A stretch of DNA of 64,000 bases from Porogramme epimiltina (Eukaryota > Basidiomycota > Agaricomycetes > Polyporales > Polyporaceae). This document shows, in pieces, positions 20,196-31,356 of this stretch; positions within the stretch are counted from its first letter, which is position 1, and each line of letters starts with the position of its first letter. The notes beneath the pieces were generated by a model that ran no database searches, was not told the DNA's origin, and worked only from the letters and a program-made list of their open reading frames with translations. The stretch is taken from contig FTLJ01000963.1 of NCBI GenBank assembly GCA_900155495.1, positions 1 through 64,000 of the forward strand. The letters run 5' to 3'. The translations under genes were made by a program, and so were the position numbers.

Positions 20196-22668
20196 TTACC
20201 ACCTGTTCACAGTGGGGGTCAGTATTGAAGCACAGTGCACAACTGTAAAGGCACTCACGCGTAGGATTCGTGATGCATGTAGATCTCAGAGCATGCCGAT
20301 TGACCACTGAAGATAGCGAGCTCGCAGTCCGACACGGCCTTCCCGACATCAGCGCTGAACGACTCAGGTCCACACGCTGCACAAGAAAAGTTGTTAGCAT
20401 CAAGGTCAACAATAATGCCATCGTCCGGATACGTACTAGCAACAGCAGCAGTACCCTGCTCCCCACAGAAACCTTGCACGATTGACAATATATCGGGGCG
20501 CCCTGCGTGCTGCGATACCGGGGACTCCTTGTGGCTCTTCTCGTCGCTCTCTTCGGAAGCGTCGTGGGCCTCGGAAGAATGACTCTCTGTGACGTAGTAA
20601 GAGGCGGTCACAGAAAGACCATCGGGCGCGGTCCGAATCGCGTCCGTGACGGCATGTTCGAACCACAAAAGAGCATCTGGGCGCGCTCGTTAATATGAAG
20701 GAAGAGAAGACGAGGCACTGTAAGATTAACGCACCCGCGGTACGAACAGCCCAGACGAGATGGACCTTGCGACACCTCGTCTTGCCTGCCTCGTAAGAAC
20801 GCACGAGATCAAGAAGGAGAGGGACCACAAACGTCACGCCTGTACAAGTGGACCTGTAAGCATACGGTGCAAATGTTCCAGCAACTGAAACACACGCACC
20901 CGAACCTCCACTAAGGAGCAGCACGCGATCATACGCTTTCAAGTTCCCCTCTACACCTCCGTACGGACCGTCCAGCAGGACCTTCGATGCCTTCATCGTG
21001 CCGTTCCGCGCAATCGCCCCGAGCCGCGCGGTGACGCCGCCGTGCACGCGCGCATACATCTCTACGACGCCGCCCTTCGAGACGGTCTTAGCGTCGGGCA
21101 GTGACGCGACGGTGAACGGGTGCGACGTCGCAGCGTGGACGCCAAGGTCGAGGAAGCGGACGAAGAAGTGCTGGCCAGGCTTCCAAGACACTTTGGTCGG
21201 GACGGTGATCTTGACCATGTTCTCGGGGAGCTCTTCGAATGTCGCGTCCGACATGCCGTTGAAGAAGGTGCGGATGTAGCGCACGAGCCAGGAAGATCCA
21301 TACAGAGCAGCGGTGGCCCAGAAGTAGTCCCTATGGCGGCGCAGTGAGCATTGGAGAATAAGCACGGAAACGCGACAAGAACATACCAGGAGGTTAGAAT
21401 CCAGTCGCAATGAATGAACAAGGCCGAAATGAATATGCCGCTCGCACTGCAGGGGACGGGGGATTAGTAGGTGCAGCGTCATTGATGGGAGTGCTTACAT
21501 GAAATGCAGCTTCTTGAAGGTCTCATAGTACCGGTTCCGAATGGGCCCAATCGACATGAAGACCAACCACGTCTAGCCCCAACAGTCAATGAGCCTTACC
21601 GCCCACGCATCACTGACGACGAAGACTTACCTGTGGAACCAACGCGGCTACTCCAGTCCAATAGAAGTTCGACGATTCCCACTGCTCCTTCATCTCGCCC
21701 ATGCGAATGTTTTGGACGATGAACGGGAACGTGTGTATGAGAGACGTGATGTCTATACACGCGCGGGTTAGATATCAAACGATACGAATACCCAACAATG
21801 AGAAGGCAGCATACACATAATCCACGCCGTCCACCGGTGGAACACCTGCAGCTTCTCGTGCGGCATACCAGTCACTATTCCGATCAGGTTGACCTTGGTG
21901 GCAAAGACACTGCAAGGCGAAGGGATGGCCGCGTCAGTGAGTGCAGGCCTCCTACCGACGAAGACAGACAAACATACATCAAGAATGGCATGATCGCGAT
22001 TGAAACCCAACCTGAGCGAGTCGCGATGGGCGGGCTATCACCCATAGCCATGTTCGGCCACAAATAGGGCCGCGCAGCAAACTCGAGCACTGAAGACAGA
22101 CGACATCCGCTCTGTCAGCTCATGGTCTCTGCAGTACTATACCGATCCTGGCTCACCGCAGAAGAACGTTATCATTCCAAGGACGATCACGACGCTGCTG
22201 AGAGGGGGCGAATAGTACTTCATGAAAGGGATAGAGACTTGACGCGCTCCGAGACTTCGAGATGCCGCGACGACTTTGTTGTACAGGGGAAGCTTGCGAA
22301 TCGTGTCGGCAGTGCTAAGTCGGAGGTATGAAATCAGCCACTAACTCGTCCCACGGGAGGCGAAGGAGACTGACCTGTCTCGCTGACGCAGGTGGAAAAT
22401 CCGGTTGATAAGGCCAAACAGGAAGATCCCCACACAGAAGAAGTACACAGTCGTCCGCGCATAGTCGTAATCGGCCTGGTACCACTACCATGTGCGGAAA
22501 CCACGAAGATGAGTAACAGAGGGAGAGAAATAGGAAGGCGAGACATACGAAATGCCATTTCGATTTCAAGAGGACGATCTGTTCGGGGGTCATTGCGCTA
22601 TAGTTGTAGCCTGACGCCGTCCTGTCCGAGTGCCAAAGCACTGGATGGGTAAGCCACGAGCCAGGCAT
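20196..22668 (-). CDS. ferric reductase transmembrane component (FRE family), tandem copy 1
   Basis: It would reduce Fe3+ (or Cu2+) at the plasma membrane using NADPH, FAD and two hemes. Thirteen reverse-strand exons close in frame to 583 residues: 22668-22549, 22484-22375, 22314-22157, 22089-21978, 21909-21815, 21752-21631, 21572-21499, 21446-21387, 21330-20900, 20839-20735, 20676-20437, 20376-20259, 20202-20196. Membrane-segment histidines sit in VFHRWTAWIM, SLIHTFPF, KKLHF and ALFIHCDW. The FAD motif is HPFTVAS. The NADPH motif GGSGVT is completed across the 20900/20839 junction, and CGPES lies near the end. The last exon is 7 nt and supplies the family's terminal Trp. No partner oxidase or permease lies nearby. 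Confidence 0.92.
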
Positions 22669-24643
22669 AGTAGTGCCAAAGTGAAGTCAGGGAAGTGGAG
22701 GAGGGCGCGAGCGAGAAAGCAGGCTGCAGAAAGAGGACAGTCGACCCTCGGTTTTGATCTACGGCGGGTGACAAGCGTAACGGAGCGGTCACGAACCGTG
22801 TCTGGCTCAACACGGACTGACCCAGGGGCTAGCAAGGGCTATTCGGGCCCCAAATGGGGATGATGTGATTGGGCATTGGCTAGGCGACTCCCCGGTGTGC
22901 GGGGGCATACCCCCTAGCCGGCGAAGTTGTGGGGAACATGTCGCCAAGACCACGGGAAAGAGGCCGTCAGTGGACCGTACGCGCCTGAAGACGTCGATCC
23001 CGCTGTCCGAACGCTTCTTGATCGTGGAGCCCGCGCAGCACTCTGTTCCAGGCCATTTGTACTAAGCCATCTGTAGCAGCAGTGCAGCGTAAATGAATCT
23101 GCAGTAAATACCAGAGAGAGGTGAAAGAGGGCAGTTCAGACTGAAGTTGCCAGACAAGCCGATCATCGCGGTCACCTGTCGCCCAACGCGAACAACGCCG
23201 ATCTTCGAACACCCTGAACCAGCCGGAGAAGGCGTCAAGTCATCAATGTGATTGAGCGGGAGCTTGCGTTAGATGAAGCGTCACGTTCGAGGTACAATAT
23301 CCTCATGTCAACTTAAATGCTTTGAAACACTGGTTCCAATCAGGACCGGATCCTCATTGCTTGACCTGCAGTCGCTCGCAGCTCTGTGTGTATACAGAGC
23401 ACGAAGGACTGCATGACCGCAATGAAGCTATCACATCTATGCTTATTGGGCTCCAAATTCCGAGAGCATCGGAGGAGATGGCCCTGGACAGGCGTGATTC
23501 CGAAACTCGACCCGAATCTCCATGGAAGTTCCACGCACTGCGGCGCGACGACGCCCTGGCCGCTGAAAGCTTCGCTCCGGAGATCGCGCGCGCGTCGCCG
23601 CAAGACGTCCATGCACGTCGCTTTGCGCGGGACAATCTTGCAGCAAAGTGACGTGCCAACGTGTGTCGAGCTTCCAACGTGCAGCAGAGAACGCGAATGG
23701 CGACATGAGGGAGGGCTGGGGTGAAACTGGCACCAGCTCCGACACCAGCTCCGATGGGGTGCACTTGGCGAAGCCACGGCTGCCCGGAAGACCCCCGCCA
23801 CCGCAACATGCGCTAGGATAAACCAGGTACTCACCGCGTGTAGCTGTCGCCACCCTACTCATGTGCCTCGGCGACGAGGGTGCACACAATCACAACCCCA
23901 AAACCCACGTTTGGGAGGTCCGGGACGTCGGCGAAGGATCGGGGAGCGTAGACCACGGCGCAGAGCAGTTAGCGACAACGCTAACTGGGGCAGCTCTGGT
24001 GAGATGAGGTGCAGGTTTCGAATCCCGTCCCACCACAGCGAAGTGTGTCCTAGAAACATCGACAGATGTCATCGAGGAGCGAGTATCAGTAACTCATATG
24101 CACTCACATATTATCGGGGTGAACGTCTCCGAACAGGTGTGCAAGAAGCATGATTGGAGGGCGGAGGGCGTCAATGGACCAACGATGAAGAGTGAGCTGA
24201 GCCCTCGTGTAGTCCTCGATAAGAAGGATTTGTTTATATCTATGAGGTGCATATGCATGAGCAAGATATACTCGACCAGCGTGTAAGGATATCGCTGGGC
24301 CAAAATGGCTTACCTGATAGAGCAGGGAGGACGGAAGAGTCCTAGCCCGCACGTAGGCTACGGCGGGCGCAAGAGGAGGAGGGGGGCATCCGAAGCAGCA
24401 GACATGGGGGAGTGGAGTGGAGGGGAAGGGGGACGGGACGAGAGATGAGAGGCGGCTGGCGGTGACAAGTCGTAGCAGAAGGGGGGGAAGGAGGAAGGAG
24501 TGGGGAGGTTAGCGGCAGGGGCGGGGGGGATGATGAGGGAATTTCGCGGCACAGGTAGACGCCCATCGGGATCACCCGAAAGACCCGCTCCGTTCGTCGC
24601 ACCTCACCAACCGTCTCGGCAACACTGGGCAATCGCAGTAATG
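22669..24643. other. non-coding part of repeat unit 1
   Basis: The ferric-reductase promoter and about 2 kb of further DNA. Open frames here are not kept between the two repeat copies. A 3'-ward GGTTTCGAATCCCGTCCCACC stretch near 24009 looks like a tRNA B box, but no cloverleaf forms. An 8-bp perfect hairpin lies at about 23967-23986. Confidence 0.6.
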
Positions 24644-24873
24644 ATCAGGCTCCTACCCACCGCACGCTTCGAGTTGAGGGCCGATATCTGAGAGAGGCGG
24701 GAGGGCAAGGACAGGCAATTAGTAAGTAGTGATAACTAAAAGACACTTCAATCAATGTTGTATACGAGCTAACATGTCACGTGCTATATACTCTGAACTC
24801 AACTCATCGCTGAGAGTCAAGGGCAGCGAAATTGGGCGACGGGGAGCTTTGTCCCAGAGGCAGTCTCTGGCGT

Positions 24874-27800
24874 CGGTGACTAGGACTCTTTCTGCGATAC
24901 ACTAACAATGACGTAGTGTGGCGAGAGCAATGTCATTCAGAAAATCGTCCACGGTGGCCCCCCGCAACAATTGGCCGATGGCATCGAATTCGGGAAATTT
25001 ATGACATACATAACCTATACACACTTCACTGCAAGCCCCCATATATCGAACTAAAGAATCTCGTAAGAATCGTACCCCAGCTTGTCGTTTACCACCTGTT
25101 GACATTTGGGATCAGTATTGAAGCGGAGTACAGAACTGTAAAGGCACGCACGCGTAGGATTCGTGATGCATGTATATCTCAGAGCACGCCGATTGACCAC
25201 TGAAGATAGCGAGCTCGCAATCCGACACGGCTTTCCCAACATCGGCGCTGAACGACTCAGGCCCACACGCTGCACAAGAAAAGCAATTAGTGCCAATGTC
25301 AACAATAGTAGTATCGTCGGGATACGTACTAGCAACGGCAACAGTACCCAGCTCTCCACAGAACCCCTGCACGATTGACAATATATCGGGGCGCCCTGTG
25401 TGCTGCGAAATCTGGGTTTCCTTGTGGCTCTTCTCATCGCTGTCTTCGGAAGCGTCATCGGCCTTGGAAGGACCACCCTCTGTGACGTAGTAAGAGGCAG
25501 TCACAGAAAGACCATCGGGTGCGGTTCGAATCGCCTCCGCGACAACATCCTCAAACCACGAAAGAGCATCTGGGACGCGCTCGTTAAAATGCGGCAAGGG
25601 AGAGGCGCTCTAGGATCAACGTACCCGCAGTACGCACGGCCCAGACGAGATGAACCTTGCGGCACCTGGTCTTGCTGGCCTCGAAGGAGCGCACGATATC
25701 AAGTAGGAGAGGGACCACAAATGTCACGCCTTTGGGAGGGGACCTATCAGCTGACGGAGCAGATATTCCAGCAACAGGAGCCGAACGCACCTGAGCCCCC
25801 ACCAAGGAGTAGCACGCGATCATACGCTTTCAAGTTCCCCTCCACGCCTCCGTAAGGACCGTCGAGCAGCACCCTCGACGCTTTCACCGTCCCGTTCCGC
25901 GCGATCGCCCCGAGCCGTGCAGTGACACCGCCGTGCACGCGCGCATACATCTCGACGACGCCTTTCCCATCGCTCTTAGGGTCGGACAGCGAAGCCACAG
26001 TGAACGGGTGAGACGTCGCAGCGTGGACGCCGAGGTCGAGGAAGCGGACGAAGAAGTGCTGACCAGGCTTCCAAGACACTTTGGTCGGGACGGCGATCTT
26101 GACCATGTTCTCAGGGAGCTCCTCAAACGTCGCGTCCGAAGTGCCGTTGAAGAAGGTGCGGATATAGCGCACAAGCCAAGACGATGCGTACAGAGCAGCG
26201 GTGGCCCAGAAGTAGTCCCTAAGGCGGTACGATGAGCATTGGAAAATAAACTCGGAAACGCGACAAGAGCATACCAGGAAGTCAGTCGGAAGTTGCAGTG
26301 GATGAACAAGGCTGAAATGAATATGCCGCTCGCACTGCAGGAGGCGAAGAGTCAGTACGTGTAACGTTATTGGATCGGAGCACCTACATGAAATGCAACT
26401 TCTTGAAGGTTTCATAGTACCGGTTCCGAATGGGCCCGATCGACATGAAGACTAGCCACGTCTACCCCCAACAGTCAATAAGCCTTAAGGCTATGCATCA
26501 CTGACGGCAAGTACCAACCTGCGGAACCAATGCAGCTACTCCGGTCCAATAGTAGTTCGACGACTCCCACTTCTCCTTCATCTCGCCCATGCGAATGTTT
26601 TGGACGATGAACGGGAACGTGTGCATGAGGGACGTGATGTCTATATACACGCACGGATTAGATACGAACACCCAGTAATGAGAAGACGACGTACACATAA
26701 TCCACGCCGTCCACCGGTGGAACACCTGCAGCTTCTCGTGTGACATGCCAATCACCATCCCGATCGGGTTCACTTTGGTAGCGAAGACACTGCAAGACGG
26801 AGGAACGCCAGAATCAGCGTGTGGAGGCCTCCTTCTGGCAAAGGCAGACAAACATACATCAAGAATGGCATGATCGCGATCGACACCCAACCCGAACGCG
26901 TCGCGATTGGTGGACTATGGCCCATAGCCATGTTTGGCCAAGTATACGGCCGCGCAGCGAACTCGAGTACTAGAGATAGACCATTTCATCAGTTCACGCA
27001 CCGTGCAGTATTACATTAACCAGAGCTCACCACAGAAGAATGTTATCATTCCCAGGACGATCACAACGCTGCTGAGAGGGGGCGAATAGTACTTCATGAA
27101 GGGGATAGAAACTTGACGCGCCCCGAGACTTCGTGATGCCGCGACGACTTTGCTGTACAGGGGAAGCTTGCGAACCGTGTCGGCAGTGCTAGGTCGAGGA
27201 TCTCAAATCAACCACGTACTCCTCTCACGGAATCCAAAGGAAGTTCACCTCTCTCGCTGACGCAGGTGGAAGATCAGGTTGATAAGGCCGAACAGGAAGA
27301 TCCCCACACAAAAGAAGTACACCGTCGTCCGCGCATAGTCGTAATCGGCTTGGTACCACTAAAACGCGCAGAACCGGTGAGAATGAGCAATGCAGGGGGG
27401 CGGACAGCAAGGGAGACATACGAAACGCCATTTTGATTTCAAGAGGACGATCTGTTCAGGGGTCATCGCGGTGTAGTTGTAGCCTGATGGTGTCCTGTTG
27501 GAGTGCCAAAGCACAGGATGCGAGATCCACGAGCCGGGCATGTTGGAGCCAAAGCGAAGTTGGGGAGGTGGAGGAGGACGCGAGCAAGAAAGCAGGCTGC
27601 AGAAAGAGGACGGTCGACCCTCGGTTTTGATTTACGGCGGGTGACAAGCGTAACGGAGCGGTCACGGACTGTGTCTTGCTCAACACGGACTGACCCAGGG
27701 GAGAGCAAGGGCTATTCGGACCCCAAATGGGGATGATGCGATTGGGAGCTGGTTAGGCGACTCCCCGGTGTGCGGGGGCATACCCCTAGTCGGCAAAGTT

Positions 27801-29542
27801 GCAGGGAACATGTCGCCAAGACCGCGAAAAAGAGGCTGTCACTGAACCGTGGTGAATCGTACACACTTGAAGACGCCTGTCCCGCCGCCCGGACGCTTCT
27901 TAATCGTGGAGCCTGCGCAGCACTCTGTTCTAGACCATCTGTAGTAGCAGTACAGCGTAAGTGAATGTGCAGCAAATACCAGAAAGACGTGAAAGAGGCG
28001 GTTCAGACTGGAGATACCAGACAAGCCGATCATCGCGATCACCTGTCGCCCAATGCGAATAGCGCCGAACTTCGTACGCCCTGAACCAGCCGCAGGAGGC
28101 TGCAGGCCGTCAATATGATTAAGTGAGAGCTGGCGTTGAATGAAGCGTCATTTTCGAGGCACAGTATCCTGATGTCAACTTATATACTTACTACCAGGAC
28201 CGGGTTCCTCATTGCTTGACCTGCAGTCGCTCGCGGCTCTGTGTGTATACAGAGCGCGAAGGACTGCATGACTGCAATGAAGCTATCGCCTCGATGCTTA
28301 CTGGGCTCCAAATCCCAAGACCATCGGGGGAGATGGCCCTGGACAAGCGTGATTCCGAAACTCGACTCGAATCTCCATGGAACTTCCACGCACTGCGGCG
28401 CGAGGACGCTGTGACCGCCAGAAGCTTCACTCCGAGGATGGCGCGCGCAGTACCTAGCATGCGCACCGGTCGCCGCAAATCATCCATGCCCGTCGCTCTG
28501 CGCACGGCCATCTTGGAGCGAATAAACGTGCCAACGTGCGTCCCGCTCCCAACGTGCGATGCGGAGCGCGAATGCGCGAACGACGACGAGATGAAGTGCC
28601 TAGGGCAAAACTGGCGCCGGATCCGACACCAGCTCCGACGGGGTGCACTTGGCGAAGCCACGGCTGCCCAGACGACCTCCGCCACCGCAGCATCCGATAG
28701 GATAAACGAGGGACTCACCGCGTGCACTGTGCAGCTGTCGCCGTCGCGCTCATGTGCCTGGGTGACGAGGGTGCATACAAACGCGACCCCAAAACCCACG
28801 TTTCGGGGGCCCGGGACGTCGGCGAGGGGTCGGGGACCGTGGGTCACAGCGCAGAGCAGCTAGCGACAACGCCAACTGGAGCAGCTCTGGGTAGAGAAGG
28901 TCCGGGTTTCGAATCCCGTCCCACCGGAGTGGAGTGCGTCCTAGAAACATCGACAGATGTCATTGAAGAGTGAGGAATAGTGATTCAAGTGCACTCACAT
29001 ATTATCGCGGTCGACATTTCCAAACAGGTGTGGAAAAAGGGTGTATGGGATGAGGATGGAGGGCGGAGACCGTCAATGGACCGACGGCGAAGAGTGGATT
29101 GAGGCATTGTGTATTCTCAGATAGAAGGGATATGCTATATCTACGAGGTACATGTGAGTGAGCAATATATACTCGGCCAACATGCAAGGAGGTCGCTGGG
29201 CCAAAATGGCTCACCTGATAGAGCAGGGGGGACGGAAGGGTCCTAGCCCGCATGTAGGCTACAGCGGGGCCCGTGCGTAAGAGGAGAGAAGGGGCAGCTG
29301 AAGACATGAAGGAGTAGAGGGTCGGGGAATGGGGGAAAGGGAGACGAGGGGCGGCGGGATGTGACAAGTCGTAGCAGAAGGGGGGAAGGAGGAAGGAGTG
29401 GGGAGGTTAGCAGCAGGGGCGGGGGGATGATGAGGGAATTTCGCGGCACAGGTAGACGCCCATCGGGATCGCCCGAAAGTCCCGCTCCGTTCGTCGCACC
29501 TCACCAACCGTCTCGGCAACACTGGGCAATCGCAATAACGAT
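24874..29542. repeat. direct tandem duplication, unit 2 (ferric reductase + upstream DNA)
   Basis: Second copy of 19987-24643, same orientation. Every ferric-reductase exon has the same length except exon 9, which is 3 nt shorter. Confidence 0.9.
25089..27541 (-). CDS. ferric reductase transmembrane component (FRE family), tandem copy 2
   Basis: Reverse-strand exons 27541-27422, 27358-27249, 27188-27031, 26969-26858, 26789-26695, 26640-26519, 26461-26388, 26334-26275, 26218-25791, 25729-25625, 25569-25330, 25269-25152 and 25095-25089 give 582 residues, one fewer than copy 1. All motifs are intact: VFHRWTAWIM, TFPFIVQNI, HPFTVAS, GGSGVT and CGPES. All twelve introns keep position and phase although their sequences differ. 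Several donors are weaker (GTTGGT at 26518, GTAGGT at 26387). Open frames despite this divergence suggest both copies are under selection. Possible differences in regulation cannot be judged from sequence alone. Confidence 0.92.
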
Positions 29543-29900
29543 GCCAGCCTTACAATTCTCGCCTTCTTACTCAAAGTTGAAGTATAGCGTTTGAGGCTGC
29601 GAGTAAACAACTTATAATGATGACCCAGTGATCTTAGGACTATAGCGACGTCGGGCACTGGCATGACCACTAGTAGGCAAGATTCATATGCATATACGCA
29701 TGATACGAACGTCGAATACGGACGTCGAATACAGGGATCATCGTTATATCCTGCAGAAGAAGCCGTTCTAAACACACTGTTCGGTAGGAGCCTCACCCGA
29801 AAGCGCGATGCAATCCAACTTATATCATTAGGGTCCATCCTATATCATACACCAAAAAATGAACTCCGAGGGTAAGATGGCACACCCATATGCGAGCCGT
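27542..29900. other. non-coding part of repeat unit 2 and flank
   Basis: Aligns with 22669-24643 up to about 29542; the remainder is single-copy. Reverse-strand ATG TCT TCA at about 29307 opens a short exon-like frame (SSAAPSLLLRTG...LLYQ, then GTGAGC). In unit 1 the same stretch is frameshifted, so I do not call a gene. Frames of more than 210 codons exist on both strands at 28209-28863, but not in unit 1. Confidence 0.6.
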
Positions 29901-30320
29901 CTAGCTGTTGATGTCCTGCTGGACCTGGCCCTTGTCGTGGCGCGCATTTCCTGAAGACATTTCAGCCTCCGCATTCAAGGGTCAATCGAAATTCTGCCTA
30001 CCGCTGAGCTCCTGCTGGCGGTCGCCAGTGATGGCGCCCACGACAGCGTCCTTCTTGCCACCGAGACGGTCCATGGTGCCCTCGGTGTAGCCCTTGGCCT
30101 GCGCGGCCTTGTACTCAGCCTCGCCTTTGGCGTGCTCCTCCTTGCCGGACTGCTGCCAGGACTGGGCGCCAGTCATGTTACCGATGGCCTCGACCGCAGT
30201 CCCCTTGAGGGAGTGGAACTGGGCGTTCATCTTGCTACAGAGGGGTCCGCGATAAGCAAAGCTGACGCAGAAGACTCAGGAGCATAGGACATACTTGGGC
30301 TCGCCGGAGTTGGAAGACAT
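29901..30320 (-). CDS. CsbD-like stress protein (mismatch/cruciform DNA-recognition type), copy 1
   Basis: Reverse-strand exons 30320-30295, 30234-30002 and 29950-29901 give 102 residues. The small, hydrophilic CsbD-like domain fills the protein: QFHSLKGTAVEAIGNMTG near the start, GKEEHAKGEAEYKAAQAKGY in the middle, then DRLGGKKDAVVGAITGDRQ and a final RHDKGQ segment. Fungal members have been annotated as mismatched-base-pair and cruciform DNA recognition proteins (Hmp1 type); bacterial CsbD is a general-stress protein. It is divergently paired with the gene at 30885. The middle exon is 233 nt in both genes. Confidence 0.9.
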
Positions 30321-30884
30321 GGTGACGAAAGAGTTATGAGGTTGGTACGGAATAGACGAAAACAGCGGTGGAGTGGTGGAGATGATCTGGGAGGTTGGTG
30401 AGCATCGACGGTGTGTTAGGGGGCCTTATATACCCCTCCGTCGGCCACCGACACTGCCCTCGACGCGGGCCCGTATGGAACCCGTCTTCCGTGTCCTCTC
30501 GTCGACCGTCAAGCCCAATTTCATGACGTCACGAGTCACAGTGAGCAACTGAAGGATCGTGAGATTCGATCTCGCCCCGTTTACTATGACGTCACGCTGT
30601 CTTTCCTCTACCTGCCACAGCAATCGCCCGCTCACCATCGCCAGGCTACGTCACATAATACCTCAGTGTGGATATGCATACGTATTACTCCTCCATGGGT
30701 CTAGAAGGTTCACGGACGCGTGAGCAAGGTCCGAGGGAGACATTATACGAAGTGACCAGTTCTGAGGCGTACGGATGGCGCTTCGTGAAACCTATATAAC
30801 GACGTGAGTTAGCCTTCCTCTCTTCAACCACTCGCATTTCTCACTTTCCCACCACGTCACTTCAATCACTTCCGCCAATTTAGC
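30321..30884. promoter_or_regulatory. shared divergent promoter of the CsbD-like gene pair
   Basis: This 564-bp interval separates two ATGs facing outward. TATATAA boxes lie about 106 bp ahead of the left gene (30426-30432, reverse) and about 90 bp ahead of the right gene (30793-30799). Two perfect TGACGTCA palindromes sit between them (30524-30531 and 30587-30594), with a half-type TACGTCA at 30647-30653. These are CRE/ATF bZIP sites, fitting stress control. Confidence 0.75.
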
Positions 30885-31356
30885 ATGTCTTACTCTGCCA
30901 ACACCGACCAGCCGAGGTACTTGGCACTCTCGATTGCCCCTTCCTCACGCCCTCGATCACTGACGTCTTCCATTTCTTCCCTGTTCGCAGCAAAGTCACC
31001 GGCCAATACCACTCCATCAAAGGGACAGTGGTCGAGACTATCGGTGACTTGACCGGCGCCCAGTCCTGGTCCACGTCCGGCAAAGAGGAGCACGCCCAGG
31101 GCGAGGCCGAGTATAATGCCGCACAGGCCAAGGGTTACGTCGAAGGCACCGTCGACCGCATCGGTGGCAAGATCGATACGGTGGTTGGTGCTGCCACGGG
31201 GGACCGTCAGCAAGAGCTGTCAGGTGAGTCGTCACGGCCTCTCGGAGGCACTTCGGGTTGGACGCGAACGTGCTGATTGCTTTTATTAACTTCACAGGCA
31301 ACGTCCGTCACGACAAGGGCCAGGCCCAGCAGGAGATCAACAAACCTGCGACCTAG
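30885..31356 (+). CDS. CsbD-like stress protein (mismatch/cruciform DNA-recognition type), copy 2
   Basis: Exons 30885-30916, 30991-31223 and 31298-31356 give 107 residues. It matches its divergent partner over the whole domain: QYHSIKGTVVETIGDLTG, then GKEEHAQGEAEYNAAQAKGY, DRIGGKIDTVVGAATGDRQ and a C-terminal RHDKGQAQQEI. Intron phases are the same. A cytosolic or nuclear location is likely because there is no signal or membrane segment. The role is inferred from family naming; direct function in this organism is unknown. Confidence 0.9.

Larger units (their letters stand above)
19987..24643. repeat. direct tandem duplication, unit 1 (ferric reductase + upstream DNA)
   Basis: From CGGTGACTAG at the left to CTGGGCAATCGCA at the right, this unit aligns throughout with 24874-29542. 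The gene part differs mainly by substitutions. The upstream 2 kb differs by substitutions and indels. The two units are about 230 bp apart. Confidence 0.9.

Noticed and set aside
23930..24060. Possible tRNA gene in the ferric-reductase repeat (also 28840-28960)
   Set aside because: A B-box-like sequence and partial acceptor pairing exist, but the T stem mispairs and no 7-nt anticodon loop forms. Kept only as a low-interest finding.
28209..28863. Overlapping frames of more than 210 codons on both strands in repeat unit 2
   Set aside because: The equivalent region of unit 1 is broken by indels in every frame, so no coding constraint is seen.
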